A stretch of 64,000 bases of DNA from Paragonimus westermani. Taxonomy: Eukaryota > Platyhelminthes > Trematoda > Plagiorchiida > Troglotrematidae. Position 1 is the first letter of the stretch; the number at the start of each line of letters is the position of its first letter. The stretch lies in assembly GCA_008508345.1 (NCBI GenBank), contig QNGE01000275.1:273757-337756 (forward strand), in the 5' to 3' direction. Below are positions 1 to 11,300 of the stretch, piece after piece. The position numbers were made by a program, and so were the translations under genes. Below the pieces are notes generated by a model, which ran no database searches, was not told the DNA's origin, and was given only the letters and a program-made list of their open reading frames with translations.

Positions 1-359
1 ATTCGACGCATTATTTTTGGCTGTAATCACATGTAGAAATCATACAAATGCTAGTCAGCAGAATAAAGCTACATGTAAGCGAGAGAAAAGAGAGTTTAAT
101 ACGAAAACAAGGACTAAACGTCCTTCATGTATTGGTGGAAAAATCCACCTTCCTACGACTATCTAGCACGTGAACGAGCAGTGCAAAATCTAAGTGTTTC
201 AGTTAAGGCAACTGGAGTGATCATGGTTCCCATTCTAGAACAACTAGCAAGAAAATAAAATGAAAATCACTCGAGATTTGAGAGGTACATTATGGAATTT
301 GGTTGCAGCAGAGAATTCGAAAACATAAATACGAACGATCCAGTACCTGGTGAATTTCC

Positions 360-1190
360 CTGCTACCGTTCCGTCATGCTAAGTTAATCGACCTGGACAC
401 ATGATTGACGATAACGCTGATACTTCCATAAAGTTCGAGCATGGAGTATCGGAAAAACTTGAACTTTTACAACGGATGGACCTAGTGAACTCAACAACAG
501 CGAAGGATTTACGACCCAGTGACTTTCGTACGCCTCAGTTTTATTGATTGTCTAAGCTTCACAAGGAAGATTTGTCAGTGCGACCAGTTTTTCCGATATC
601 TGAATCCACTCAACACAAGTTAGCAAAGTGACTAGTCAGGATATTGGAACTAGTGAAATAGTCAATACGGAAAGATTCGCTGAAAGGTAGCTTCCAGCTA
701 GCTGAATTTCTCAACAACGTCAATCTTCATAAGAAATACATGACTAACAGAGGTGTCAACTCGCTGTTTACAAAAGTGTCCGTACATGAAACTACTTGAG
801 TCATATGTGATTAAGTCTGTGTGAATCAACTCGAACTACCCATCCCAGAGTCTGAGCTCGAACAAATCCCTCTTTTGTGTACCTCGAATGCGTAATTCCA
901 CTTCTTACACAAACGCTACAGGAAAATTGATGGGGTAGCCGTGGGAAGTCTTTAGGGACCTATCTCGGCTGATATTTTAGGACCCATTTAAAAAACCAAG
1001 TTTGAGAGACTATCTCTAAAACATATTCATTTCTGCCGTATGTGGATGATGTGTTATTTGTGACTGACAGTGAGGAACGCGCCGAAGAAGTTCTGACGGT
1101 ACTTGAAGAACCGCATGCCAAAATTGCATTAAAATCTGAACACGAATACAATGACTCTCTTCCGTTCTTGGATATCTGCTTTGCTCAATG
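360..1190 (+). pseudogene. Penelope-type reverse transcriptase remnant
   Basis: In one frame with internal stops, characteristic RT blocks appear in the right order. FY-stop-LSKLHK at about 538-564 stands where the family has FYGLPKxHK, followed by a VRPVFPIS block. NSLFTKV matches the SLFTxV palm motif. DGVAVGSL at about 929-952 matches the DGVAMGSP block and is followed by SADI. The catalytic YVDD is intact at 1039-1050, and the LPFLDICF block follows at about 1160. The glycine of FYGLPK is replaced by a stop, and stops also occur near 391, 630, 660 and 798. Enzymatic function is lost although the YVDD is kept. Confidence 0.78.
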
Positions 1191-1599
1191 GACTGACGGT
1201 TAGCTACAACGTTCGGATTATCTAAATGTACTTGGAATAGTCAATACTCATAGTTCAACAGGTTTGTACCTTATCATTACAGAACCACCCCCTGTCAAAA
1301 CGCTCTTCTAGAGAGTTAAAAATGGTTTGCATGTAGGATGCAATCCAGAGTGAACTACGATTACCTAATCGGATTCTCTTGGACAACGGATATTCTCAAT
1401 CACCGGTTTTCAAGTTTTCCATAGAAAAACTCCACGAGCAAACAGTAACTTTGGAGCCAAAGCTAAAAGCTTTTTCACAATTGCCGTTCAGACGGGATGA
1501 TGTCAATATGTCGCTACAACGCCGATTTAGGGTCGCTGTATCACGGACGTACGATACCGCAGAGGTAGTGTTAACTTATACCAAAAAAAGATTCTTATT

Positions 1600-1905
1600 C
1601 CACCTCTTAAAACTCATATGCTTCCGTTCGCCAGATCCTATGTCACTTACCGACTGTCATGTAGTTGTCAGGTTGATTACATTGACATGATGAAACGAGA
1701 GCTGACATTTCGGGTCTCAAAACACATCCCAGCGTGGGTGAGAAAGCATGCGGCGCAGATGCAAGCTAACAACCATGTGTTCACATAACAACTGTCATAC
1801 AGACTACCGACATCAGCGTTCACTCATCACCTCCTGGAGAGCCATCTCCAGATAGATCCCACACAGAGATTCAAAATTGTTTACACAGCTGATAAATCCG
1901 GTTGT
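1600..1905 (+). pseudogene. GIY-YIG endonuclease remnant of PLE-1
   Basis: Downstream of the RT thumb, the frame reads VTYRLSCSCQVDYIDMMKRE and continues into a block with KHIPAW. This resembles the family pattern of a Y-x-C-x-C segment, a Y-I-G-x-T-x-R loop, and an arginine helix ending in EH-P-W. The YIG glycine is replaced (YID) and the T-x-R loop is altered, so the nuclease should be inactive. A further block with HHLLESH near 1830-1850 fits the usual H-L-x-x-x-H segment, and KIVYTADKSG near 1876-1905 fits the end of the domain. Read by eye against remembered family patterns. Confidence 0.6.
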
Positions 1906-1930
1906 TACGTTATGCCGAGCTGGTTACTCT

Positions 1931-3325
1931 ACGACGTTAGTAATTTTTTGGGGCTAGGATATACACTTTTGTTAATTCAGCACTGCCATGGCGACAATGC
2001 CATTGATTGATTGGTAAACAGTTCCACTATATGTTCGCCTAATATGTTTAGTTTCACACATGTCCCCTTTATTCCGCCTTATAATCTCCTATTCCGTAGT
2101 ACGCACTTGATAATACGTAGGGAAATTCGCCAGGCCCTGAGTCGTTCGCAATAACGTTTTTGACTGGTGTGCTATTACACGGTTCGGGAAATTGGTGTCT
2201 GAAATTTAATTGTCCCCAGCCTGAACGATCTCATTGTATAAATCTTTTTAAACCCAGTCAATCTAGATACGACAGTTTAAGACAGTAGACGCTTGGCTAA
2301 ATTCACAACACGCGACTCTAATGCGCTCAATGATTATGCGCATCGATGCCGTTTCCTGTCGGCGTTGATTCCATACTGCTAACGTGTTTGTTGTATCATA
2401 TAGTCCGTTGAACTAAAATGTGATAATATAGTCTTAGTACTAGATGAGGACGTTATAGTGCACATAACAGATATTTATTTTCCTATTGAATGATGCGGCA
2501 GTGCTTCTGTGATAGGTACCACGAATCTCAAATGTTTCGCCTAAGAAGTTACAGCCCTGCACGATTAATCTGGGTAGAAGTGTACGCGGAAGGAGATTCG
2601 AGTCGCAGCGATTCGGTGATAGAATAGGCTTTATCAAAATCTCTGGCATCGTTAGCTTAGTCACTATGGGCTGCGACCAGGCCAAACTCATCTAATGAGC
2701 TGATATTTCTCGGTAGCACTGCCAGGCTACGAGGATTTACCGCAGATACGTTATTTCTCAATATTCCCTGACTATTTTTAAATGGATGTGTTTTAATACT
2801 CCGTTTATTAATGTAATCTTCTGTGAATTTTCAAGTCGTTTTTCCACACCGGCTGCTTACTTTGATACGTTAGATCACCTGACCTGAATTCCAAGAAATA
2901 AGGTTTACAATGAATTGACTGAATGACCCGTAACAGTACACAACTGGAGACAATTCCACAACTGAATCTGACGTTTGATTTGGCAAGACGAACCGATAAA
3001 CCGAAACAAAAAGCTGTGCGTCGAATCAGTGATCTTTGTGAAGGAATGATCAATTCGATATTAACAAATTAGAACGGAAGTGCGCTCACGTCTTCAGTGG
3101 AAACGTGCAACGACTTCATTGGTCACGCTTTTTACCAACAGTTTACAGCGCTCGGCATAAAGCGTTCAGCACGACTTTGAAAAAAACCTGCAGAGAGTAT
3201 AATCTTCCACTTATCAAGAAAGTATCGAGTTGTAGTCAAGTTCAACTGGGAAGACACGTGTGACTAAGCAGCAGTTTTCGGAAGAAAGTCATTCTCTTTC
3301 CACTTGAAACCCCAGCCATCTAAAT
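1931..3325. other. No gene recognised
   Basis: Short minus-strand frames (83 and 81 codons, at 2440-2691 and 2808-3053) have no recognisable motif or splice context. At 3070-3240 a broken plus-strand frame (RLQWKRA, followed by mixed residues and stops) loosely recalls the N-terminal part of Penelope ORFs. It is too weak to annotate. Confidence 0.4.
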
Positions 3326-3338
3326 GAAGTCAAGAAGT
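3326..3338 (+). repeat. Left target-site duplication of foldback element I
   Basis: The 13-mer GAAGTCAAGAAGT occurs here and again, perfectly, at 3579-3591. The two copies bracket the 240-bp palindrome-bearing segment. A 13-bp exact match placed at both edges of a structured segment is best explained as a target-site duplication. Confidence 0.75.
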
Positions 3339-3578
3339 TTTGGTATTGATATGTTCGCCGAGCTTGGCATTTAGGTTGCAAACGTTTCATCACCAGGCGA
3401 GGTGACATCATCAGTGCGTAAGTGTTTCAAAATATACGCTGAAACACTTACACACTGATGATGTCACCTCACCTGGTGATGAAACGTTTGCAACCTAAAT
3501 GCCAAGCTTGGCGAACATATCAATACCAAAACCATCAACCCGAGCTACAAACAACAGCACCACTGTTCCCAACCATCA
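3339..3578. mobile_element. Foldback element I (240 bp, Penelope-terminus-like)
   Basis: Two inverted arms (3339-3429 and 3440-3530) pair with only three mismatches around a 10-bp loop. An unpaired tail of about 46 bp (3533-3578) follows. Exact 13-bp duplications lie directly outside. Each arm contains CTGATGA, a 6-bp stem (GTCACC with GGTGAT) and GAAACG, on the plus strand in arm 2 (3455-3486) and on the minus strand in arm 1. This is a hammerhead-like core. Penelope-like elements are known to carry minimal hammerheads in their terminal repeats, so this may be a non-autonomous derivative of such a terminus. That assignment is inference. Confidence 0.7.
3455..3500 (+). ncRNA. Hammerhead-like core in arm 2 of element I
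   Basis: CTGATGA (3455-3461) is followed after one extra T by GTCACC, a short loop, GGTGAT, then GAAAC. The sequence after that can form a tiny hairpin (GTT-TGC-AAC) with a C-C mismatch next to the core, ending in a TA that could be the cleavage dinucleotide. No stem I partner is visible, and the extra T before stem II is non-canonical. Cleavage activity is therefore doubtful. The mirror copy in arm 1 has the same core on the minus strand. Confidence 0.4.
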
Positions 3579-3591
3579 GAAGTCAAGAAGT
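3579..3591 (+). repeat. Right target-site duplication of foldback element I
   Basis: Second exact copy of GAAGTCAAGAAGT. It directly follows the unpaired tail of the element. Confidence 0.75.
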
Positions 3592-5066
3592 GTTCAACAT
3601 TTTCTGTGCTCACTAGTTCGGGACTATTAAGTTTGGCAACACTGTTCACAGACGTTTACCGCAACGGCAATGAAGTAAATCTGACATTTGCATCATGCGT
3701 TCAATAAAAAATTGGAAATCCTGCTCCGAAATGTAAAGCTTCTATCTGTAAACATTCTGGAGCCAGTAAAAATCCATACGAGGCTGAAATCGTTAGTTTA
3801 ATCAGTGTTGCAATTAATGAATCATTTGGAAGCTATATGGTGGAGGTGATTGTTAGTGTATTTGTTGGCCCATTTTGTTTTGTGAAATTCTTCTTAACAG
3901 CTCTCGAGAGTGAAGCCAGCTGAGGAAAATGTACGAAGTACAAGCGGTATAACGGGTAAGTAGAAATGTTCAGACCGAAGATTTTTATCTCTGTCGTAAA
4001 CGTTCCTAACTTGGGCGAACAATCAAGAACAGTGGTGTCCGCAATTTGCATAAAGCGAAGGGTAACGAGGAGATATATTATGTTTGAACTGAAAGGATGT
4101 TAGAAGAACTGGATTACCAGGATACCAGTAATTAAACAAAAACAAAGGGCGTGAATCTCAAGAATGAAGTGAAGACGGTTGAGAGTAATTGACCCTCCCG
4201 TTGGGGTAGGCGATGAGTTGTTCTAACAGCTGACTGATTGGCTTGCTATCGTTTGATCGACGGTCCCAGCAACATCCCCAGCTCATATGGGTGTGGAAAA
4301 CCTGGGAGGTGCGCTGACCAAACGTTTGCGAGCTGCACAGCCAAGTTGGATATCAGACTGTAACCCACAGCATGAAGTAAAGAAACTGAGAATGATGGAG
4401 GCCAAACCCTCTTAGCCGGTTGAAGATACAAAATTCGTAATCAGTAAAAAGTAGAGAAGAAAAGTGACAGGTGACAAAATCAAACTATAGGGGAAACGGT
4501 ATGTTGAGGACAAGTCTGTGAATCGCTACAGACGAACATGTGGCGTTGATTTCGGTCAGCAGATTTCCCTTAAACATCGAAATAAAAATTCTTTTGAAAT
4601 ACTGGCACAAACCAAGCCAGCATAAGAAAGATGATTGATTGTTTACAGAATTTCAGCACAGATGATGGGACCTGTGTTCACGAGAAAGGGGGACAGCAGG
4701 GCTATCAAACTGATGCGAGTTGTATTCCAAGTACCTAACAACTCGTGTAAATATAAGTACAAAACGTGGTCACCCATCGGTTGGACGTTTCATTCTTAAG
4801 ATCTTACTGAAAGTGTGTGTGGCTAACAGTCATCAGTGATTAGGCCATGGTTGAATTAGAAAATTTTCATTGTTCAAAGCACCCCTCGTGTGAACAGTCC
4901 ACAAAGTGATTATATCACGTTTTATTGGAACGAAAACACAGCGGTTGTTCAGCACTGAATCATGCTTACTACAAGACGATATCTAGTACACCAACCCCTA
5001 CACAGTCTGATCAAAGTTGGTAGTACGAGTATTACATTTTATCACGCCTCTGTTTCCCCAACCCAG
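3592..5066. other. No gene recognised
   Basis: Only short unsupported frames occur on either strand. No recognisable domain, RNA gene or repeat was found. Confidence 0.4.
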
Positions 5067-5307
5067 CGTCTTTTCGAAGAACTGATTTGATTGTTGGTTT
5101 GATTATAATACTCTTGTTTATGTCCACGACTTGGCTTTCACGTTTCATACTGAGGGCAAAAGCTCAGATGAGCCCAGTCAAAGCGGGAGTGCTCCGAGTC
5201 ACATCATCATCTGTCATATACACCTTCCTTGTTTGCGTTTTTGCATTAACTTGGCAACAATTCGATTACATTTTACAACAGCCAAAGGATGATGCCATTC
5301 GTTTGCA
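5067..5307 (+). CDS. Candidate internal exon of an unidentified membrane protein
   Basis: An open frame with two strongly hydrophobic stretches (LIVGLIIILLFMSTTWL, then SSVIYTFLVCVFALTW) lies between a pyrimidine-rich acceptor ending CCCAG at 5066 and a good donor, CA followed by GTGAGT, at 5308. The segment between the helices is basic (SRFILRAKAQMSPVKAG), as expected for a cytoplasmic loop, and the second helix is followed by a polar stretch, QQPKDDAIRLQ. Exon length is 241 nt, with two bases completing the first codon and two left over at the end. I do not recognise the protein family, and neighbouring exons were not found. It could be a chance hydrophobic frame in AT-rich DNA. Confidence 0.3.
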
Positions 5308-8300
5308 GTGAGTTGTCTACCAGAACTCATGAGAGATCGCTTCAGTGATAAACTCAAAAATTAAAGAATCGGAAACAACAGTGTTGATTATTCAAACCGA
5401 CACAAATTATGTGACCAGCCTGATCGACCGACGGGATTAAAAAGGGGTGCAACCAACCCTAGTGGTCGAATCATATTTGGCCAGGACAATAGGAACAGAA
5501 AGTCCGAGCTCAACGGCATGAATTTGATAGTCCCACCCTCTCTATTGAACAGTGAACTTACTGGAAAGTATTTATGTTTGCCGACAAAACTGGGAGATTT
5601 TGGTCACGTGAATTCATTCAAATAAATTAGTTTACCTCAGCTCGCCAGAATATTATCACTAATAACTTTCATTTTACAGTTAGGAACGTGCTATATTTCG
5701 CGGGCAGATGAGCGTCATTCACTAATTAATGTGGTTAAACGAATGCACGGTATTATTTGGTTGCGCCTAATTAGATGATATTGCCACATTGGTCAGAAAA
5801 GTTACATCCTCGAAACCCGCGCCATGCTGTAATTACGGTTCCAGTGTACGGTCTGTGTCAGTCGGTTTGACTTAAAATTAGCAAATGATAGGCCTACCCT
5901 CAATTCAAAATCAGGCTTTGATCCATCTGGTCAACCCTTCTTCACAAAGCTCAGGGCGTCACAACGGTGTGACCGTTGTTTTCGCAAGAATTCTATTTCA
6001 TTCGAAACTGGCGGATTGTAGGAATGGTTATAAAACTCATGGATATAGCACGGGTTTCTTCAGCGTCTTCCATAGACTCATCCAGACTGCTTTTTACAAG
6101 CAAAATTTCGTGAAGACGAAAACAATTAAAAATCATAAAGCGCATTCATGTGTTATTTTGCTTGTAACGTGTAACTACACGGATATTCATGTATTGCTCG
6201 AACCATCTGTGTAGCATATGCACAAATTGCCTGACGATCAGCTGATATTTTGCCTAATCTCAATGGTTCCGTTTAAGTGTTCTTAGTTATGCATCTCGTT
6301 TTCACTTAATGTTAGTTGCCTGCGTACACTTGACAGTGATATGACCAATTGTTCAACAGTGTGCCAGTAAGCGTAGTTATGTTCACTCTATGTACCGTCC
6401 AATTCCCTTCATGATGCGGACAGCAATTCACATGCATCGGTAACGAATGATTCCTTGTGCTGGTGGGATTTTGAGGAACTAAATGTTACCGTAATTTTAC
6501 ACCAGGATTTACCACCATATTTTTTAAGATAATAAAAGGCGTAACAAACAGGTTCGTCAGTATGATTCAATTAGTTAGTCAGAGAAATTTCGGAAATGTT
6601 ACACCGGGACAGGTGGTAAATAGATAATACTTCATTTCAGCTTCCGCAGTTATTCACAGACACCGTCTGAAAACACACTTATAAGACATTTGTTTCAGAT
6701 GACTCCTTCACTATTTTTTCTGTGCTTATCTTGGTCATACTGCACCGTTCGCGAAAGTGATCAACTTAGTTAAGTTCAACACATTTTTTAATAAGCTGAA
6801 ATAATTAAGTTGGCTGGTTTATTTTTACGTATCAGCTTAAACCATAACACTGACAGTAGAGAACTAATATTCATTGTGTGACGATTCATTCGAATGATGT
6901 TTGCTACAGGTCAGTACATGGTTGATCTTGGGATCATTCTAAATTTGATATCACCTGTTTTAAACTGTGAATCACAAAAAACTGCACTAGTAAACATTTT
7001 CACTGCAAGGCATCAACTGAAACCCTCGGAAACAGTGCTCGATGCACGGCCACGTAGGATTTTCGTGAAATGGAGCAGCAATCATAAGATATCATAGAGG
7101 CAAAGAAATAAATAAAAATTGACGAGAGTGTCAATTGAAAACAATCAGGTCAGATGATAACTGTGTAACATAATGTGGAAAATGTATGTGACTACTCGAA
7201 CAGTCACACACTCACAGATGGTCTGCATAGGAACAACTTACATCACTTGTTATAGACTGGTAATAAAATGTAATTACCCTGGAACTGCATGTTCATTTAG
7301 TATTCGAATTCAAAAAAGTTACAGAGTATTACCGAAATCTTCCATTAAAATTATAGATACATGCATTATTTGTCAAACTGCTATGGAATGTCCTGGAAAA
7401 GTAAATAGTCTAAAAGCTCACATACCAAAAAGTTTACAACAATGTATGGGAATATTTGCGTCAAAAGAAGTCCAAAATTTATCAAAGGACGCTAATTGGA
7501 TATGTGAGCTTGTAGTGTTGGTTTGTTCGCTATAGAAAACTTGATAGAACTTATAAGAATGCGTCACATAGATTGACTTTCTAGAGTTTGTAAAGGTTTT
7601 TACAAGTATAGAAGAATTTGGTGGTTGTTATTAAATTTTGTTTCACTTAAAACGTTTATAACTAAAAATCAATATGTTTCCTTAGGTTACTAGGTAACCT
7701 CCAAAGAGGGATCCATTTTGTGAACAGAGGTATGACATTTCAACTAACCTGTAGATGGCTACGAATTAACTGGAAGAACTTGGGTATGAGAAAAACTGTA
7801 CAAGTTTTTCCAGTGGCTACATTAAAATTGTAAGAGCTTAACGGAAAACGCATGAAGACGAAATTGCAAACACTGTTTACGTTGTGTTAACCTCGGAGAA
7901 GCTCAGTATGACTTGTTTATTTACTGTGGTTTTTTGCCATTTTTGCTTGAACAATTCGTTAAACGGTTCCGGAAAAAGCTGTGCAGTTCTATCGTGATGA
8001 ATTAAACAACTGCACTTAATATGCAAAATTCTTCGAAGAACACTGAGACTTTTCTCAAGTAAGAGTTTATGCATCACTATATACCGATTCTGTTTGATTT
8101 CGGATATAAAGATGACATCAAAACTGTTGGGTTATCTGGTTATTTGGTTCGTATAGATGTCAAAATCAAGGATGATCTTGGTGAGAGAACTCGAAACAAT
8201 TACGTGCACCTGATAAGCATTTCTCTAGGTCAGCAAACTTTCTTCTATAACCGGGGGATAAAACCATGTTCGCCCACACATTAAAACAGCCTTGTTGCCA

Positions 8301-11300
8301 AACAAGGTGAGGCAAAGAAATTCACTCAAAAACCATTGAAAGCTGTTGTCTGCTAATGATTTCGAAAAGCCACCAGACAACTGTGTAACACTCAGAATGA
8401 GGGACTACGAATAGCCCTCGGAGTCATACTTGAACTGAAATCTCCAGCGTGAGTAATAAGGTGACCTAGGACTGGTTCGCATTATGCCAGCTGTTATCCA
8501 CGACACAAAACCCGACATTTTTAGATATGCATTGTTATTAAAGAAAACAGTAGGTGATCTCAATAACCCGTGCAAAGTAGCGGGCTATAATCAGATTGGT
8601 ACATTGCGCAACAGTAGATTTGAGGACTAACTAGATATGTAACATTCAAAATGTTCGTCCGAATTTTATATTGTATTTTACTGCGACCTTGGACCGGTCC
8701 CTTGACGCCTAGCCCATCGCGTCGGGGTTTAAGTAAGCGGTGAATCGAACAGACTTTCACCACTAATTAGCAACACCCGTCTTGCTAGGCAAAAGTTCAT
8801 GTTAATACTAGGCACAGTACTGATTGACCCGCTGAAAATTATAGTGTAATTCTTGAAACGTTTTGCTACGCGTCTATAATCATATACCCGATATCTTAGT
8901 TTATGCGGAATTACTTGAAACAATGAAATATTTTTGCCAGTCCGTAAATGCAGAAAGAAGACGTACATTGCGATGCGTTTACATTTCGTTGATTTTCGTC
9001 AATCCACTGACAAATGTAGACGGGCAGATAGAGTATGTTAAGGCATACATTTACACCAAGTATTATGCCATCGACACCACGGAAACATTTTGAGCAGATA
9101 ACGCCAGCTGGTAAATTCTTACCAACACAGCTTTGCTGAAGTCCAGTAGCTCCAGGTTCTGATCGCGTAACAGTAGTCCGAATCAGCTAAGTGAGTCATC
9201 TTGGTGACCTGCTTTCATGAGGTGTCTATCAGTTACTGATGAGGGATTTTGAGCAACCGGTTCAGTAGTTTGAGTTTTTTAAGTTATCAGTTGCTCCAAA
9301 CATCTTGGTACCTATTCCACTGCTGGCTGAGATAGCTGTCGATCAGTTCTACCCGTGTAAACTTCACTGTAGCTGCAAGTGAGCTGGTAGCCTATGAGTT
9401 ATATTTTGAACGCGAATCCAATGGAGATTATATCTAGCTGCGCTTGTTAGTACTAACTTGAGGGCAGACTGTGTACATGTTTCAAACCATAGCAAGGAAG
9501 TAAACTCATAACGGGTGATAATGGCTGAAACAACTCATCGAGTTTTCTTGGTATGAAAAATATAAAACGTGGTGTGAATATGTGCTTATCCATATCTTGT
9601 CTATCTCAATTGATTTGTTGTATATAGCTTGTATGTTTTACGGCTGCGACTAATGCTAATTAACGAAGTGTTGAAATACCGTAGTATATGTCATCTTTAT
9701 ACAGGATTAAGCTTGTTCGAATACTTCGATGAAGCTACTGGAAATCCATTGATCGGAAATTAGCTTTCTTCATATTCAGTTCAAGTCTCAGCTGATTAGG
9801 CTGCAGCGTTGCAGACTTGAACATTTTTACACGTTTAAAAAACGACTACTCCCACACCACTTTTCTGCACGGCTGATATCACGTTTATTGGCTAGCCATT
9901 CCAACTTTCCCATTTCCAGAAGAAGTACATATATTCTCATGACAAATTCATTGCGGGGGTAAAATCATAGTTTATTTTCAACTCGAGTACTAATATTGTA
10001 ATACACAGTAAGGTATCATGGAAGTACGAGTGAGCTCTTCGAATTTAGGCGAATAAGGTCATTTCACCTTCATCTAGGGAGATCTGTGCACACCCACAGT
10101 TGGCGCGTCAACTGAAGTCCTCAAAGACTTGATTTTTTTCACTTACAAAACATACAACAGTAAACATCCCACAGACTTTACTGAGAAGAAAGGATGACAA
10201 CAGCAACCTACCGTAGTATAACGGCATGAAACCGGTTTCTTTTATCAAGGTAAAACTTGTAAGACAATGATCAGCATTGACTAATTAAGTTAGCGCAGAC
10301 TGATGCAGAAGAGTACACAATGAATTTTACTGACTTTTGACTAAGATCTGCCCTAACTATCGGAAAAACTGAGCTGTGTGGGAAGTGAATTCAGGAAAAT
10401 AGCGGATTAACAAAAAACCAGCATATCTGAGTTTCTTACATCAATTCTTTCTGATGATGGGTTCACACATAATACAGTTGCAAGCAATTCTACTTACACA
10501 AAGTTTCAGAATTACTTGAAACTAGGCCCTGAATACTCTTCTATACTTTAGCACACTTCTGGTAGAAGCGGAGAAATATGTTCTGTTTCTGGTCTGCCAT
10601 AATGAGCTCGTCAGATGAGCTTAGATGCACAGACAAACATATGCAACCACAAAACAAATTACAAACAGAATCGATTGCGCTTCAAAGACTTTCATAGTAA
10701 TATTGATATCGGGCGTAACAATAAAACGACCGATATAAAGATGACACCGTATATGAATCACCATTTAATTTAGGCCGTAATTTTTCCATCAAACGATGCT
10801 TAAAACACGCTTAATTCTTCTGTTTGTACAGTACTGTAATGTTAAGGTTTGAGGCCTGTACCACCGAAGAGCAATCTGAGTGACTTTCAGGTGAACATCC
10901 TCAATTTAGCGCTATAGCTGGACTGCAATTTTGAGGTATTTGCAATGCGACTAGGAAAACTATTCGCTGGATTCAAGCCTAAGTATCTTGATGGTCATGC
11001 TTCCACAGTGCAGCTTCTGTATGATAGGATAGGATAGTCGCTATTTAAAATCGGCCACAGTGTTTACATACCAAATGGTATTCACCTAACAGCCTGTGGT
11101 AGCCAAAATATGAAATATACAAATTGCTTCGGAACATCTTTAAAAATTCTAAGATGCGAAAGTTGTGGCATGTTATTACAGAAAGTTACGTCACCCACAG
11201 CAATAAATTTAGAAAGTTAGGTCAAATGCATTATTTTGAAAAAGCAACCCAAACAATCAGACCTCGACCGTGTGGACGATATATCCGATTAAATTAAATG

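Larger units (their letters stand above)
120..1930 (+). mobile_element. Decayed Penelope-like retroelement (PLE-1)
   Basis: A near-continuous plus-strand reading frame, broken by several stops and at least one frameshift, follows the order of a Penelope-like element: RT fingers and palm, thumb, then a GIY-YIG type endonuclease remnant. The family encodes a reverse transcriptase that is usually fused to a GIY-YIG nuclease. No intact ORF remains, so this is a dead copy. The 5' end is uncertain: similarity is convincing from about 360, and the stretch back to 120 only looks compatible. The 3' limit is where endonuclease-like sequence fades. No flanking duplication was found. Confidence 0.75.

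Noticed and set aside
7173..7535. 120-codon plus-strand frame
   Set aside because: It has no motif, a composition typical of AT-rich noncoding DNA, and no convincing splice sites.
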